Positions 23,406 through 35,772 of a DNA stretch of 64,000 nucleotides are shown here, piece after piece. Within the stretch, counting starts at the first letter, position 1. Every line of letters starts with the position of its first letter. Origin of the DNA: Crotalaria pallida (taxonomy: Eukaryota > Streptophyta > Magnoliopsida > Fabales > Fabaceae); NCBI GenBank assembly GCA_037953625.1, contig CM075651.1, positions 103,789,001 through 103,853,000 on the forward strand, written 5' to 3'. The notes under the pieces are model-generated. The model did not search any database. It was not told the DNA's origin and saw only the letters and a list, made by a program, of their open reading frames with translations. The translations under genes were made by a program, and so were the position numbers.

Positions 23406-25972
23406 AGCATGAGTCCTTGGAGTTTCTAACAAGTGTAGAATGGTTAAGAAAGTATTCTAAAGGCTTAGAATGGTCTAGGAATGTGTATTAGGACTTATAA
23501 GAACCATTAGAATGATCCTAAACAATGCTTGAGTCCCCAAGGGGCGTAGAGGGTCTAGCATGAGTCCTTGGAGTTTCTAACAAGTGTAAAATGGTTAAGA
23601 GAGTATTCTAAAGGCTTATAATGGTCTAGGAATGTGTATTAGGACTTATAATAACCATTAGAATGATCCTAAACATTGCATGGTACCCCAAGGGACGTAG
23701 AGGGTGTAGCATGAGTCCTTGGAGATTCTAACAAGTGTAGAATGGTTAAGAGAGTATTCTAAAGGCTTAGAATGGTCTAGGAATGTGTATTAGGACTTAT
23801 AAGAACCATTAGAATGATCCTAAACAATGCTTGATTCCCCAAGGGACGTAGATGGTCTAGCATGAGTCCTTGGAGGTTCTAACAAGTTTAGAATGGTTAA
23901 GAGAGTATTCTAAAGGCTTATAATGGTCTAGGAATGTGTATTAGGACTTATAATAACCATTAGAATGATCCTAAACATTGCATGGTACCCCAAGGGACGT
24001 AGAGGGTGTAGCATGAGTCCTTGGAGTTTCTAATAAGTGTAGAATGGTTAAGAGAGTATTCTAAAGGCTTAGAATGGTCTAGGAATGTGTATTAGGACTT
24101 ATAAGAACCATTAGAATGATCCAAAACAATGCTTGAGTCCCCAAGGGACGTAGATGGTCTAGCATGAGTCCTTGGAGGTTCTAACAAGTGTAGAATGGTT
24201 AAGAGAGTATTCTAAAGGCTTATAATGGTCTAGGAATGTGTATTAGGACCTATAAGAACAATTAGAAAGATCCTAAACAATGCTTGAGTCCCCAAGGGAC
24301 GTAGAGGGTGTAGCATGAGTCCTTGGAGGTTCTAACAAGTGTAGAATTGTTAAGAAAGTATTCTAAAGGCTTAGAATGTTTTAGGAATGTGTATTTGTAC
24401 TTATAATAACCATTAAAATGATCCTAAACATTGCATGGTACCCCATGGGACGTAGAGGGTGTAGCATGAGTCCTTGGAGATTCTAACAAGTGTAGAATGG
24501 TTAAGAGAGTATTCTAAAGGCTTAGAATGGTCTAGGAATGTGTATTAGGACTTATAAGAACCATTAGAATGATCCTAAACAATGCTTGAGTCCCCAAGGG
24601 ACGTAGAGGGTCTAGCATGAGTCCTTGGAGGTTCTAACAAGTGTAGAATGGTTAAGAAAGTATTCTAAAGGCTTATAATGGTCTAGGAATGTGTATTTGG
24701 ACTTAAAATAACCATTAGAATGATCCTAAACATTGCATGGTACCCCAAGGGACGTAGAGGGTGTAGCATGAGTCCTTGGAGATTCTAACAAGTGTAGAAT
24801 GGTTAAGAGAGTATTCTAAAGGCTTAGAATGGTCTAGGAATGTGTATTAGGACTTATAAGAACCATTAGAATGATCCTAAACAATGCTTGAGTCCCCAAG
24901 GGACGTAGAGGTTCTAGCATGAGTCCTTGGAGGTTCTAATAAGTGTAGAATGGTTAAGAAAGTATTCTAAAGGCTTATAATGGTCTAGGAATGTGTATTA
25001 GGACTTATAATAACCATTAGAATGATCCTAAACATTGCATGGTACCCCATGGGACGTAGAGGGTGTAGCATGATTCCTTGGAGATTCTAACAAGTGTAGA
25101 ATAGTTAAGAGAGTATTCTAAAGGCTTAGAATGGTCTAGGAATGTGTATTAGGACTTATAAGAACCATTAGAATGATCCTAAACAATGCTTGAGTCCCCA
25201 AGGGACGTAGATGGTCTAGCATGAGTCCTTGGAGGTTCTAACAAGTGTAGAATGGTTAAGAGAGTATTCTAAAGGCTTATAATGGTCTAGGAATGTGTAT
25301 TAGGACTTATAATAACCATTAGAATGATCCTAAACATTGCATGGTACCCCAAGGGACGTAGAGAGTGTAGCATGAGTCCTTGGAGTTTCTAACAAGTGTA
25401 GAATGGTTAAGAGAGTATTCTAAAGGCTTATAATGGTCTAGGAATGTGTATTAGGACTTATAAGAACCATTAGAATGATCCTAAACAATGCTTGAGTCCT
25501 CAAGGGACGTAGAGGGTGTAGCATGAGTCCTTGGAGGTTCTAACAAGTGTAGAATGGTTAAGAAAGTATTCTAAAGGCTTAGAATGTTTTAGGAATGTGT
25601 ATTTGTACTTATAATAACCATTAAAATGATCTTAAACATTGCATGGTACCCCAAGGGACGTAGAGGGTGTAGCATGAGTCCTTGGAGATTCTAACAAGTG
25701 TAGAATGGTTAAGAGAGTATTCTAAAGGCTTAGAATGGTCTAGGAATGTGTATTAGGACTTATAAGAACCATTAGAATGATCCTAAACAATGCTTGAGTC
25801 CCCAAGGGGCGTAGAGGGTCTAGCATGAGTCCTTGGAGTTTCTAACAAGTGTAGAATGGTTAAGAGAGTATTCTAAAGGCTTATAATGGTCTAGGAATGT
25901 GTATTAGGACCTATAAGAACAATTAGAAAGATCCTAAACAATGCTTGAGTCTCCAAGGGACGTAGAGGGTGT
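23406..25972 (+). repeat. 17-monomer segment, source of two later copies
   Basis: Private marks are gtgtaaaatgg (about 23586), gattcccc (23833), gatccaaaac (about 24118), gaattgtt (about 24345), ccccatggg (24441 and 25045), gagagtgtag (25361) and gatcttaaac (25628). The first six monomers (23406-24311) recur at 25973-26878, an offset of 2567 bp. The stretch 23708-25972 recurs at 26879-29143, an offset of 3171 bp (21 monomers). CCATGG in the ggtaccccatggg variant adds an NcoI site. Confidence 0.8.
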
Positions 25973-26878
25973 AGCATGAGTCCTTGGAGGTTCTAACAAG
26001 TGTAGAATGGTTAAGAAAGTATTCTAAAGGCTTAGAATGGTCTAGGAATGTGTATTAGGACTTATAAGAACCATTAGAATGATCCTAAACAATGCTTGAG
26101 TCCCCAAGGGGCGTAGAGGGTCTAGCATGAGTCCTTGGAGTTTCTAACAAGTGTAAAATGGTTAAGAGAGTATTCTAAAGGCTTATAATGGTCTAGGAAT
26201 GTGTATTAGGACTTATAATAACCATTAGAATGATCCTAAACATTGCATGGTACCCCAAGGGACGTAGAGGGTGTAGCATGAGTCCTTGGAGATTCTAACA
26301 AGTGTAGAATGGTTAAGAGAGTATTCTAAAGGCTTAGAATGGTCTAGGAATGTGTATTAGGACTTATAAGAACCATTAGAATGATCCTAAACAATGCTTG
26401 ATTCCCCAAGGGACGTAGATGGTCTAGCATGAGTCCTTGGAGGTTCTAACAAGTTTAGAATGGTTAAGAGAGTATTCTAAAGGCTTATAATGGTCTAGGA
26501 ATGTGTATTAGGACTTATAATAACCATTAGAATGATCCTAAACATTGCATGGTACCCCAAGGGACGTAGAGGGTGTAGCATGAGTCCTTGGAGTTTCTAA
26601 TAAGTGTAGAATGGTTAAGAGAGTATTCTAAAGGCTTAGAATGGTCTAGGAATGTGTATTAGGACTTATAAGAACCATTAGAATGATCCAAAACAATGCT
26701 TGAGTCCCCAAGGGACGTAGATGGTCTAGCATGAGTCCTTGGAGGTTCTAACAAGTGTAGAATGGTTAAGAGAGTATTCTAAAGGCTTATAATGGTCTAG
26801 GAATGTGTATTAGGACCTATAAGAACAATTAGAAAGATCCTAAACAATGCTTGAGTCCCCAAGGGACGTAGAGGGTGT
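25973..26878 (+). repeat. Six-monomer copy of 23406-24311
   Basis: It carries the gtgtaaaatgg, gattcccc (26400), agtttagaatgg, taataag and gatccaaaac marks in the same order and spacing as 23406-24311. It lies directly before the longer copy, which starts over with the same gattcccc monomer at 26879. The result is a four-monomer (604-bp) step between 26400 and 27004. Confidence 0.8.
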
Positions 26879-29143
26879 AGCATGAGTCCTTGGAGGTTCT
26901 AACAAGTGTAGAATGGTTAAGAGAGTATTCTAAAGGCTTAGAATGGTCTAGGAATGTGTATTAGGACTTATAAGAACCATTAGAATGATCCTAAACAATG
27001 CTTGATTCCCCAAGGGACGTAGATGGTCTAGCATGAGTCCTTGGAGGTTCTAACAAGTTTAGAATGGTTAAGAGAGTATTCTAAAGGCTTATAATGGTCT
27101 AGGAATGTGTATTAGGACTTATAATAACCATTAGAATGATCCTAAACATTGCATGGTACCCCAAGGGACGTAGAGGGTGTAGCATGAGTCCTTGGAGTTT
27201 CTAATAAGTGTAGAATGGTTAAGAGAGTATTCTAAAGGCTTAGAATGGTCTAGGAATGTGTATTAGGACTTATAAGAACCATTAGAATGATCCAAAACAA
27301 TGCTTGAGTCCCCAAGGGACGTAGATGGTCTAGCATGAGTCCTTGGAGGTTCTAACAAGTGTAGAATGGTTAAGAGAGTATTCTAAAGGCTTATAATGGT
27401 CTAGGAATGTGTATTAGGACCTATAAGAACAATTAGAAAGATCCTAAACAATGCTTGAGTCCCCAAGGGACGTAGAGGGTGTAGCATGAGTCCTTGGAGG
27501 TTCTAACAAGTGTAGAATTGTTAAGAAAGTATTCTAAAGGCTTAGAATGTTTTAGGAATGTGTATTTGTACTTATAATAACCATTAAAATGATCCTAAAC
27601 ATTGCATGGTACCCCATGGGACGTAGAGGGTGTAGCATGAGTCCTTGGAGATTCTAACAAGTGTAGAATGGTTAAGAGAGTATTCTAAAGGCTTAGAATG
27701 GTCTAGGAATGTGTATTAGGACTTATAAGAACCATTAGAATGATCCTAAACAATGCTTGAGTCCTCAAGGGACGTAGAGGGTCTAGCATGAGTCCTTGGA
27801 GGTTCTAACAAGTGTAGAATGGTTAAGAAAGTATTCTAAAGGCTTATAATGGTCTAGGAATGTGTATTTGGACTTATAATAACCATTAGAATGATCCTAA
27901 ACATTGCATGGTACCCCAAGGGACGTAGAGGGTGTAGCATGAGTCCTTGGAGATTCTAACAAGTGTAGAATGGTTAAGAGAGTATTCTAAAGGCTTAGAA
28001 TGGTCTAGGAATGTGTATTAGGACTTATAAGAACCATTAGAATGATCCTAAACAATGCTTGAGTCCCCAAGGGACGTAGAGGGTCTAGCATGAGTCCTTG
28101 GAGGTTCTAATAAGTGTAGAATGGTTAAGAAAGTATTCTAAAGGCTTATAATGGTCTAGGAATGTGTATTAGGACTTATAATAACCATTAGAATGATCCT
28201 AAACATTGCATGGTACCCCATGGGACGTAGAGGGTGTAGCATGAGTCCTTGGAGATTCTAACAAGTGTAGAATAGTTAAGAGAGTATTCTAAAGGCTTAG
28301 AATGGTCTAGGAATGTGTATTAGGACTTATAAGAACCATTAGAATGATCCTAAACAATGCTTGAGTCCCCAAGGGACGTAGATGGTCTAGCATGAGTCCT
28401 TGGAGGTTCTAACAAGTGTAGAATGGTTAAGAGAGTATTCTAAAGGCTTATAATGGTCTAGGAATGTGTATTAGGACTTATAATAACCATTAGAATGATC
28501 CTAAACATTGCATGGTACCCCAAGGGACGTAGAGAGTGTAGCATGAGTCCTTGGAGTTTCTAACAAGTGTAGAATGGTTAAGAGAGTATTCTAAAGGCTT
28601 ATAATGGTCTAGGAATGTGTATTAGGACTTATAAGAACCATTAGAATGATCCTAAACAATGCTTGAGTCCTCAAGGGACGTAGAGGGTGTAGCATGAGTC
28701 CTTGGAGGTTCTAACAAGTGTAGAATGGTTAAGAAAGTATTCTAAAGGCTTAGAATGTTTTAGGAATGTGTATTTGTACTTATAATAACCATTAAAATGA
28801 TCTTAAACATTGCATGGTACCCCAAGGGACGTAGAGGGTGTAGCATGAGTCCTTGGAGATTCTAACAAGTGTAGAATGGTTAAGAGAGTATTCTAAAGGC
28901 TTAGAATGGTCTAGGAATGTGTATTAGGACTTATAAGAACCATTAGAATGATCCTAAACAATGCTTGAGTCCCCAAGGGGCGTAGAGGGTCTAGCATGAG
29001 TCCTTGGAGGTTCTAACAAGTGTAGAATGGTTAAGAGAGTATTCTAAAGGATTATAATGGTCTAGGAATGTGTATTAGGACCTATAAGAACAATTAGAAA
29101 GATCCTAAACAATGCTTGAGTCCCCAAGGGACGTAGAGGGTGT
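26879..29143 (+). repeat. 15-monomer copy of 23708-25972
   Basis: Marks at 27004 (gattcccc), 27612 and 28216 (ccccatggg), 28532 (gagagtgta) and 28799 (gatctta) each sit exactly 3171 bp after their partners. The first monomer opens with ggaggtt and not the ggagatt of its partner, so it looks like a recombination product joined inside the monomer. The few differences include gtcctcaag for gtccccaag (about 27762) and gacttata for gacttaaaa (about 27871). Similarity fades after about 29143. Confidence 0.82.
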
Positions 29144-29292
29144 AGCATGAGTCCTTGGAGGTTCTAACAAGTGTAGAATGGTTAAGAAAGTATTCTAAAG
29201 GCATAGAATTCTAGGAATGTGTATTTGTACTTATAATAACCATTAAAATGATCCTAAACATTGCATGGTACCCCAAGGGACGTAGAGGGTGT
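29144..29292 (+). repeat. 149-bp C monomer with 2-bp loss creating GAATTC
   Basis: This C copy reads gcatagaattctagg where its relatives read gcttagaatgttctagg. Loss of tg shortens it to 149 bp and makes an EcoRI site. I saw no second copy, so it appears to be a young private change. Confidence 0.8.
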
Positions 29293-30198
29293 AGCATGAG
29301 TCCTTGGAGATTCTAACAAGTGTAGAATGGTTAAGAGAGTATTCTAAAGGCTTAGAATGGTCTAGGAATGTGTATTAGGACTTATAAGAACCATTAGAAT
29401 GATCCTAAACAATGCTTGAGTCCCCAAGGGACGTAGATGGTCTAGCATGAGTCCTTGGAGGTTCTAACAAGTGTAGAATGGTTAAGAGAGTATTCTAAAG
29501 GCTTATAATGGTCTAGGAATGTGTATTAGGACTTATAATAACCATTAGAATGATCCTAAACATTGCATGGTACCCCAAGGGACGTAGAGGGTGTAGCATG
29601 AGTCCTTGGAGTTTCTAACAAGTGTAGAATGGTTAAGAAAGTATTCTAAAGGCTTAGAATGTTCTAGGAATGTGTATTTGTACTTATAATAACCATTAGA
29701 ATGATCCTAAACATTGCATGGTACCCCAAGGGACGTAGAGGGTGTAGCATGAGTCCTTGGAGATTCTAACAAGTGTAGAATGGTTAAGAGAGTATTCTAA
29801 AAGCTTAGAATGGTCTAGGAATGTGTATTAGGACTTATAAGAACCATTAGAATGATCCTAAACAATGCTTGAGTCCTCAAGGGACGTAGAGGGTCTAGCA
29901 TGAGTCCTTGGAGGTTCTAACAAGTGTAGAATGGTTAAGAGAGTATTCTAAAGGCTTATAATGGTCTAGGAATGTGTATTAGGACTTATAAGAACCATTA
30001 GAATGATCCTAAACAATGCTTGAGTCCCCAAGGGACGTAGAGGGTCTAGCATGAGTCCTTGGAGGTTCTAACAAGTGTAGAATGGTTAAGAGAGTATTCT
30101 AAAGGCTTAGAATGGTCTAGGAATGTGTATTAGGACCTATAAGAACAATTAGAAAGATCCTAAACAATGCTTGAGTCCCTAAGGGACGTAGAGGGTGT

Positions 30199-31104
30199 AG
30201 CATGAGTCCTTGGAGGTTCTAACAAGTGTAGAATGGTTAAGAAAGTATTCTAAAGGCTTAGAATGTTCTAGGAATGTGTATTTGTACTTATAATAACCAT
30301 TAGAATGATCCTAAACATTGCATGGTACCCCAAGGGACGTAGAGGGTGTAGCATGAGTCCTTGGAGATTCTAACAAGTGTAGAATGGTTAAGAGAGTATT
30401 CTAAAGGCTTAGAATGGTCTAGGAATATGTATTAGGACTTATAAGAACCATTAGAATGATCCTAAACAATGCTTGAGTCCCCAAGGGACGTAGATGGTCT
30501 AGCATGAGTCCTTGGAGGTTCTAACAAGTGTAAAATGGTTAAGAGAGTATTCTAAAGGCTTATAATGGTCTAGGAATGTGTATTAGGACCTATAAGAACA
30601 ATTAGAAAGATCCTAAACAATGCTTGAGTCCCCAAGGGGCGTAGAGGGTGTAGCATGAGTCCTTGGAGGTTCTAACAAGTGTAGAATGGTTAAGAAAGTA
30701 TTCTAAAGGCTTAGAATGTTCTAGGAATGTGTATTTGTACTTATAATAACCATTAGAATGATCCTAAACATTGCATGGTACCCCAAGGGACGTAGAGGGT
30801 GTAGCATGAGTCCTTGGAGATTCTAACAAGTGTAGAATGGTTAAGAGAGTATTCTAAAGGCTTAGAATGGTCTAGGAATATGTATTAGGACTTATAAGAA
30901 CCATTAGAATGATCCTAAACAATGCTTGAGTCCCCAAGGGACGTATATGGTCTAGCATGAGTCCTTGGAGGTTCTAACAAGTGTAAAATGGTTAAGAGAG
31001 TATTCTAAAGGCTTATAATGGTCTAGGAATGTGTATTAGGACCTATAAGAACAATTAGAAAGATCCTAAACAATGCTTGAGTCCCCAAGGGGCGTAGAGG
31101 GTGT
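30199..31104 (+). repeat. 3-monomer tandem pair (2 x 453 bp)
   Basis: Order C, P (ggaatatgt, gatggtct or tatggtct), B (gtgtaaaatgg, cttataatgg, ggcgtag), repeated at 30199-30651 and 30652-31104. The aatatgt mark occurs at 30424 and 30877, exactly 453 bp apart. The two copies are almost identical, with gtagatgg against gtatatgg one visible difference, so the duplication is recent. Confidence 0.82.
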
Positions 31105-33066
31105 AGCATGAGTCCTTGGAGGTTCTAACAAGTGTAGAATGGTTAAGAAAGTATTCTAAAGGCTTAGAATGTTTTAGGAATGTGTATTTGTACTTATAAT
31201 AACCATTAGAATGATCCTAAACATTGCATGGTACCCCAAGGGACGTAGAGGGTGTAGCATGAGTCCTTGGAGATTCTAACAAGTGTAGAATGGTTAAGAG
31301 AGTATTCTAAAGGCTTAGAATGGTCTAGGAATGTGTATTAGGACTTATAAGAACCATTAGAATGATCCTAAACAATGCTTGAGTCCCCAAGGGACGTAGA
31401 GGGTCTAGCATGAGTCCTTGGAGGTTCTAACAAGTGTAGAATGGTTAAGAGAGTATTCTAAAGGCTTAGAATGTTTTAGGAATGTGTATTTGTACTTATA
31501 ATAACCATTAAAATGATCCTAAACATTGCATGGTACCCCAAGGGACGTAGAGGGTGTAGCATGAGTCCTTGGAGTTTCTAACAAGTGTAGAATGGTTAAG
31601 AGAGTATTCTAAAGGCTTAGAATGGTCTAGGAATGTGTATTAGGACCTATAAGAACAATTAGAAAGATCCTAAACAATGCTTGAGTCCCCAAGGGACGTA
31701 GAGGGTGTAGCATGAGTCCTTGGAGGTTCTAACAAGTGTAGAATTGTTAAGAAAGTATTCTAAAGGCTTAGAATGTTTTAGGAATGTGTATTTGTACTTA
31801 TAATAACCATTAAAATGATCCTAAACATTGCATGGTACCCCATGGGACGTAGAGGGTGTAGCATGAGTCCTTGGAGATTCTAACAAGTGTAGAATGGTTA
31901 AGAGAGTATTCTAAAGGCTTAGAATGGTCTAGGAATGTGTATTAGGACTTATAAGAACCATTAGAATGATCCTAAACAATGCTTGAGTCCCCAAGGGACG
32001 TAGAGGGTCTAGCATGAGTCCTTGGAGGTTCTAACAAGTGTAGAATGGTTAAGAAAGTATTCTAAAGGCTTATAATGGTCTAGGATTGTGTATTAGGACT
32101 TATAATAACCATTAGAATGATCCTAAACATTGCATGGTACCCCAAGGGACGTAGAGGGTGTAGCATGAGTCCTTGGAGATTCTAACAAGTGTAGAATGGT
32201 TAAAGAGTATTCTAAAGGCTTAGAATGGTCTAGGAATGTGTATTAGGACCTATAAGAACAATTAGAAAGATCCTAAACAATGCTTGAGTCCCCAAGGGAC
32301 GTAGAGGGTGTAGCATGAGTCCTTGGAGGTTCTAAAAAGTGTAGAATGGTTAAGAAAGTATTCTAAAGGCTTAGAATGTTCTAGGAATGTGTATTTGTAC
32401 TTATAATAACCATTAGAATGATCCTAAACATTGCATGGTACCCCAAGGGACGTAGAGGGTGTAGCATGAGTCCTTGGAGATTCTAACAAGTGTAGAATGG
32501 TTAAGAGAGTATTCTAAAGGCTTAGAATGGTCTAGGAATGTGTATTAGGACTTATAAGAACCATTAGAATGATCCTAAACAATGCTTGAGTCCCCAAGGG
32601 ACGTAGAGGGTCTAGCATGAGTCCTTGGAGGTTCTAACAAGTGTAGAATGGTTAAGAAAGTATTCTAAAGGCTTATAATGGTCTAGGATTGTGTATTAGG
32701 ACTTATAAGAACCATTAGAATGATCCTAAACAATGCTTGAGTCCCCAAGGGGCGTAGAGGGTCTAGCATGAGTCCTTGGAGGTTCTAACAAGTGTAGAAT
32801 GGTTAAGAGAGTATTCTAAAGGCTTATAATGGTCTAGGAATGTGTATTAGGACCTATAAGAACAATTAGAAAGATCCTAAACAATGCTTGAGTCCCCAAG
32901 GGACGTAGAGGGTGTAGCATGAGTCCTTGGAGGTTCTAAAAAGTGTAGAATGGTTAAGAAAGTATTCTAAAGGCTTAGAATGTTCTAGGAATGTGTATTT
33001 GTACTTATAATAACCATTAGAATGATCCTAAACATTGCATGGTACCCCAAGGGACGTAGAGGGTGT
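31105..33066 (+). repeat. Mixed satellite stretch with a 603-bp echo
   Basis: The aggattgtg mark in a cttataatgg monomer occurs in monomers 32011 and 32614, about four monomers apart. The ctaaaaagtg mark occurs at about 32334 and 32938. The monomer at 32162 reads ggttaaagag, one base short. The gaattgtt and ccccatggg marks at 31709-31859 are the same as at 24312 and 27483, which links this stretch to the 21-mer segment upstream. Confidence 0.65.
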
Positions 33067-34721
33067 AGCATGAGTCCTTGGAGATTCTAACAAGTGTAGA
33101 ATGGTTAAGAGAGTATTCTAAAGGCTTAGAATGGTCTAGGAATGTGTATTAGGACTTATAAGAACCATTAGAATGATCCTAAACAATGCTTGAGTCCCCC
33201 AGGGACGTAGATGGTCTAGCATGAGTCCTTGGAGGTTCTAACAAGTGTAGAATGGTTAAGAGAGTATTCTAAAGGCTTATAATGGTCTAGGAATGTGTAT
33301 TAGGACTTATAATAACCATTAGAATGATCCTAAACATTGCATGGTACCCCAAGGGACGTAGAGGGTGTAGCATGAGTCCTTGGAGTTTCTAACAAGTGTA
33401 GAATGGTTAAGAAAGTATTCTAAAGGCTTAGAATGTTTTAGGAATGTGTACTTATAATAACCATTAAAATGATCCTAAACATTGCATGGTACCCCAAGGG
33501 ACGTAGAGGGTGTAGCATGAGTCCTTGGAGATTCTAACAAGTGTAGAATGGTTAAGAGAGTATTCTAAAGGCTTAGAATGGTCTAGGAATGTGTATTAGG
33601 ACTTATAAGAACCATTAGAATGATCCTAAACAATGCTTGAGTCCCCAAGGGGCGTAGAGGGTCTAGCATGAGTCCTTGGAGGTTCTAACAAGTGTAGAAT
33701 GGTTAAGAGAGTATTCTAAAGGCTTATAATGGTCTAGGAATGTGTATTAGGACCTATAAGAACAATTAGAAAGATCCTAAACAATGCTTGAGTCCCCAAG
33801 GGACGTAGAGGGTGTAGCTTGAGTCCTTGGAGGTTCTAACAAGTGTAGAATGGTTAAGAAAGTATTCTAAAGGCTTAGAATGTTCTAGGAATGTGTATTT
33901 GTACTTATAATAACCATTAGAATGATCCTAAACATTGCATGGTACCCCAAGGGACGTAGAGGGTGTAGCATGAGTCCTTGGAGATTCTAACAAGTGTAGA
34001 ATGGTTAAGAGAGTATTCTAAAGGCTTAGAATGGTCTAGGAATGTGTATTAGGACTTATAAGAACCATTAGAATGATCCTAAACAATGCTTGAGTCCCCA
34101 AGGGACGTAGATGGTCTAGCATGAGTCCTTGGAGGTTCTAACAAGTGTAGAATGGTTAAGAGAGTATTCTAAAGGCTTATAATGGTCTAGGAATGTGTAT
34201 TAGGACTTATAAGAACCATTAGAATGATCCTAAACAATGCTTGAGTCCTCAAGGGACGTAGAGGGTCTAGCATGAGTCCTTGGAGTTTCTAACAAGTGTA
34301 GAATGGTTAAGAGAGTATTCTAAAGGCTTATAATGGTCTAGGAATGTGTATTAGGACTTATAATAACCATTAGAATGATCCTAAACATTGCATGGTACCC
34401 CAAGGGACGTAGAGGGTGTAGCATGAGTCCTTGGAGATTCTAACAAGTGTAGAATGGTTAAGAGAGTATTCTAAAGGCTTAGAATGGTCTAGGAATGTGT
34501 ATTAGGACTTATAAGAACCATTAGAATGATCCTAAACAATGCTTGAGTCCCCCAGGGACGTAGATGGTCTAGCATGAGTCCTTGGAGGTTCTAAAAAGTG
34601 TAGAATGGTTAAGAAAGTATTCTAAAGGCTTAGAATGTTCTAGGAATGTGTATTTGTACTTATAATAACCATTAGAATGATCCTAAACATTGCATGGTAC
34701 CCCAAGGGACGTAGAGGGTGT
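33067..34721 (+). repeat. 11-monomer unit with 6-bp-deletion monomer, copy 1
   Basis: Order P (gtcccccagg), D, C (6-bp loss), P (ggcgtag), B, C (agcttgag), P (gatggtct), P (gtcctcaag), D, P (gtcccccagg), C (ctaaaaag). The 1655-bp length is 11 x 151 minus 6. The first seven monomers recur at 34722-35772 with the same private marks: ccccc at 33196 and 34851, gtgtactta at 33446 and 35101, agcttg at 33816 and 35471. Confidence 0.8.
33369..33513 (+). repeat. 145-bp C monomer lacking tttgta
   Basis: The normal gtgtatttgtactta is shortened to gtgtactta. The loss lies between two gta copies, as expected of slippage or micro-homology deletion. The monomer also has gaatgtttt. The same deletion recurs at 35024-35168 and 37736-37880. 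Confidence 0.88.
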
Positions 34722-35772
34722 AGCATGAGTCCTTGGAGATTCTAACAAGTGTAGAATGGTTAAGAGAGTATTCTAATGGCTTAGAATGGTCTAGGAATGT
34801 GTATTAGGACTTATAAGAACCATTAGAATGATCCTAAACAATGCTTGAGTCCCCCAGGGACGTAGATGGTCTAGCATGAGTCCTTGGAGGTTCTAACAAG
34901 TGTAGAATGGTTAAGAGAGTATTCTAAAGGCTTATAATGGTCTAGGAATGTGTATTAGGACTTATAATAACCATTAGAATGATCCTAAACATTGCATGGT
35001 ACCCCAAGGGACGTAGAGGGTGTAGCATGAGTCCTTGGAGTTTCTAACAAGTGTAGAATGGTTAAGAAAGTATTCTAAAGGCTTAGAATGTTTTAGGAAT
35101 GTGTACTTATAATAACCATTAAAATGATCCTAAACATTGCATGGTACCCCAAGGGACGTAGAGGGTGTAGCATGAGTCCTTGGAGATTCTAACAAGTGTA
35201 GAATGGTTAAGAGAGTATTCTAAAGGCTTAGAATGGTCTAGGAATGTGTATTAGGACTTATAAGAACCATTAGAATGATCCTAAACAATGCTTGAGTCCC
35301 CAAGGGGCGTAGAGGGTCTAGCATGAGTCCTTGGAGGTTCTAACAAGTGTAGAATGGTTAAGAGAGTATTCTAAAGGCTTATAATGGTCTAGGAATGTGT
35401 ATTAGGACCTATAAGAACAATTAGAAAGATCCTAAACAATGCTTGAGTCCCCAAGGGACGTAGAGGGTGTAGCTTGAGTCCTTGGAGGTTCTAACAAGTG
35501 TAGAATGGTTAAGAAAGTATTCTAAAGGCTTAGAATGTTCTAGGAATGTGTATTTGTACTTATAATAACCATTAGAATGATCCTAAACATTGCATGGTAC
35601 CCCAAGGGACGTAGAGGGTGTAGCATGAGTCCTTGGAGATTCTAACAAGTGTAGAATGGTTAAGAGAGTATTCTAAAGGCTTAGAATGGTCTAGGAATGT
35701 GTATTAGGACTTATAAGAACCATTAGAATGATCCTAAACAATGCTTGAGTCCCCAAGGGACGTAGATGGTCT
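34722..35772 (+). repeat. Second copy of the deletion-tagged unit (7 monomers)
   Basis: Copies 33067-34117 at an offset of 1655 bp, including gtcccccagg, the 6-bp deletion (35024-35168) and agcttgag. After 35772 the order changes, to cttataatgg D followed by a ggagttt C instead of P (gtcctcaag), so the duplication is partial. A private change is ttctaatggc near 34774 in the preceding copy end. Confidence 0.78.
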
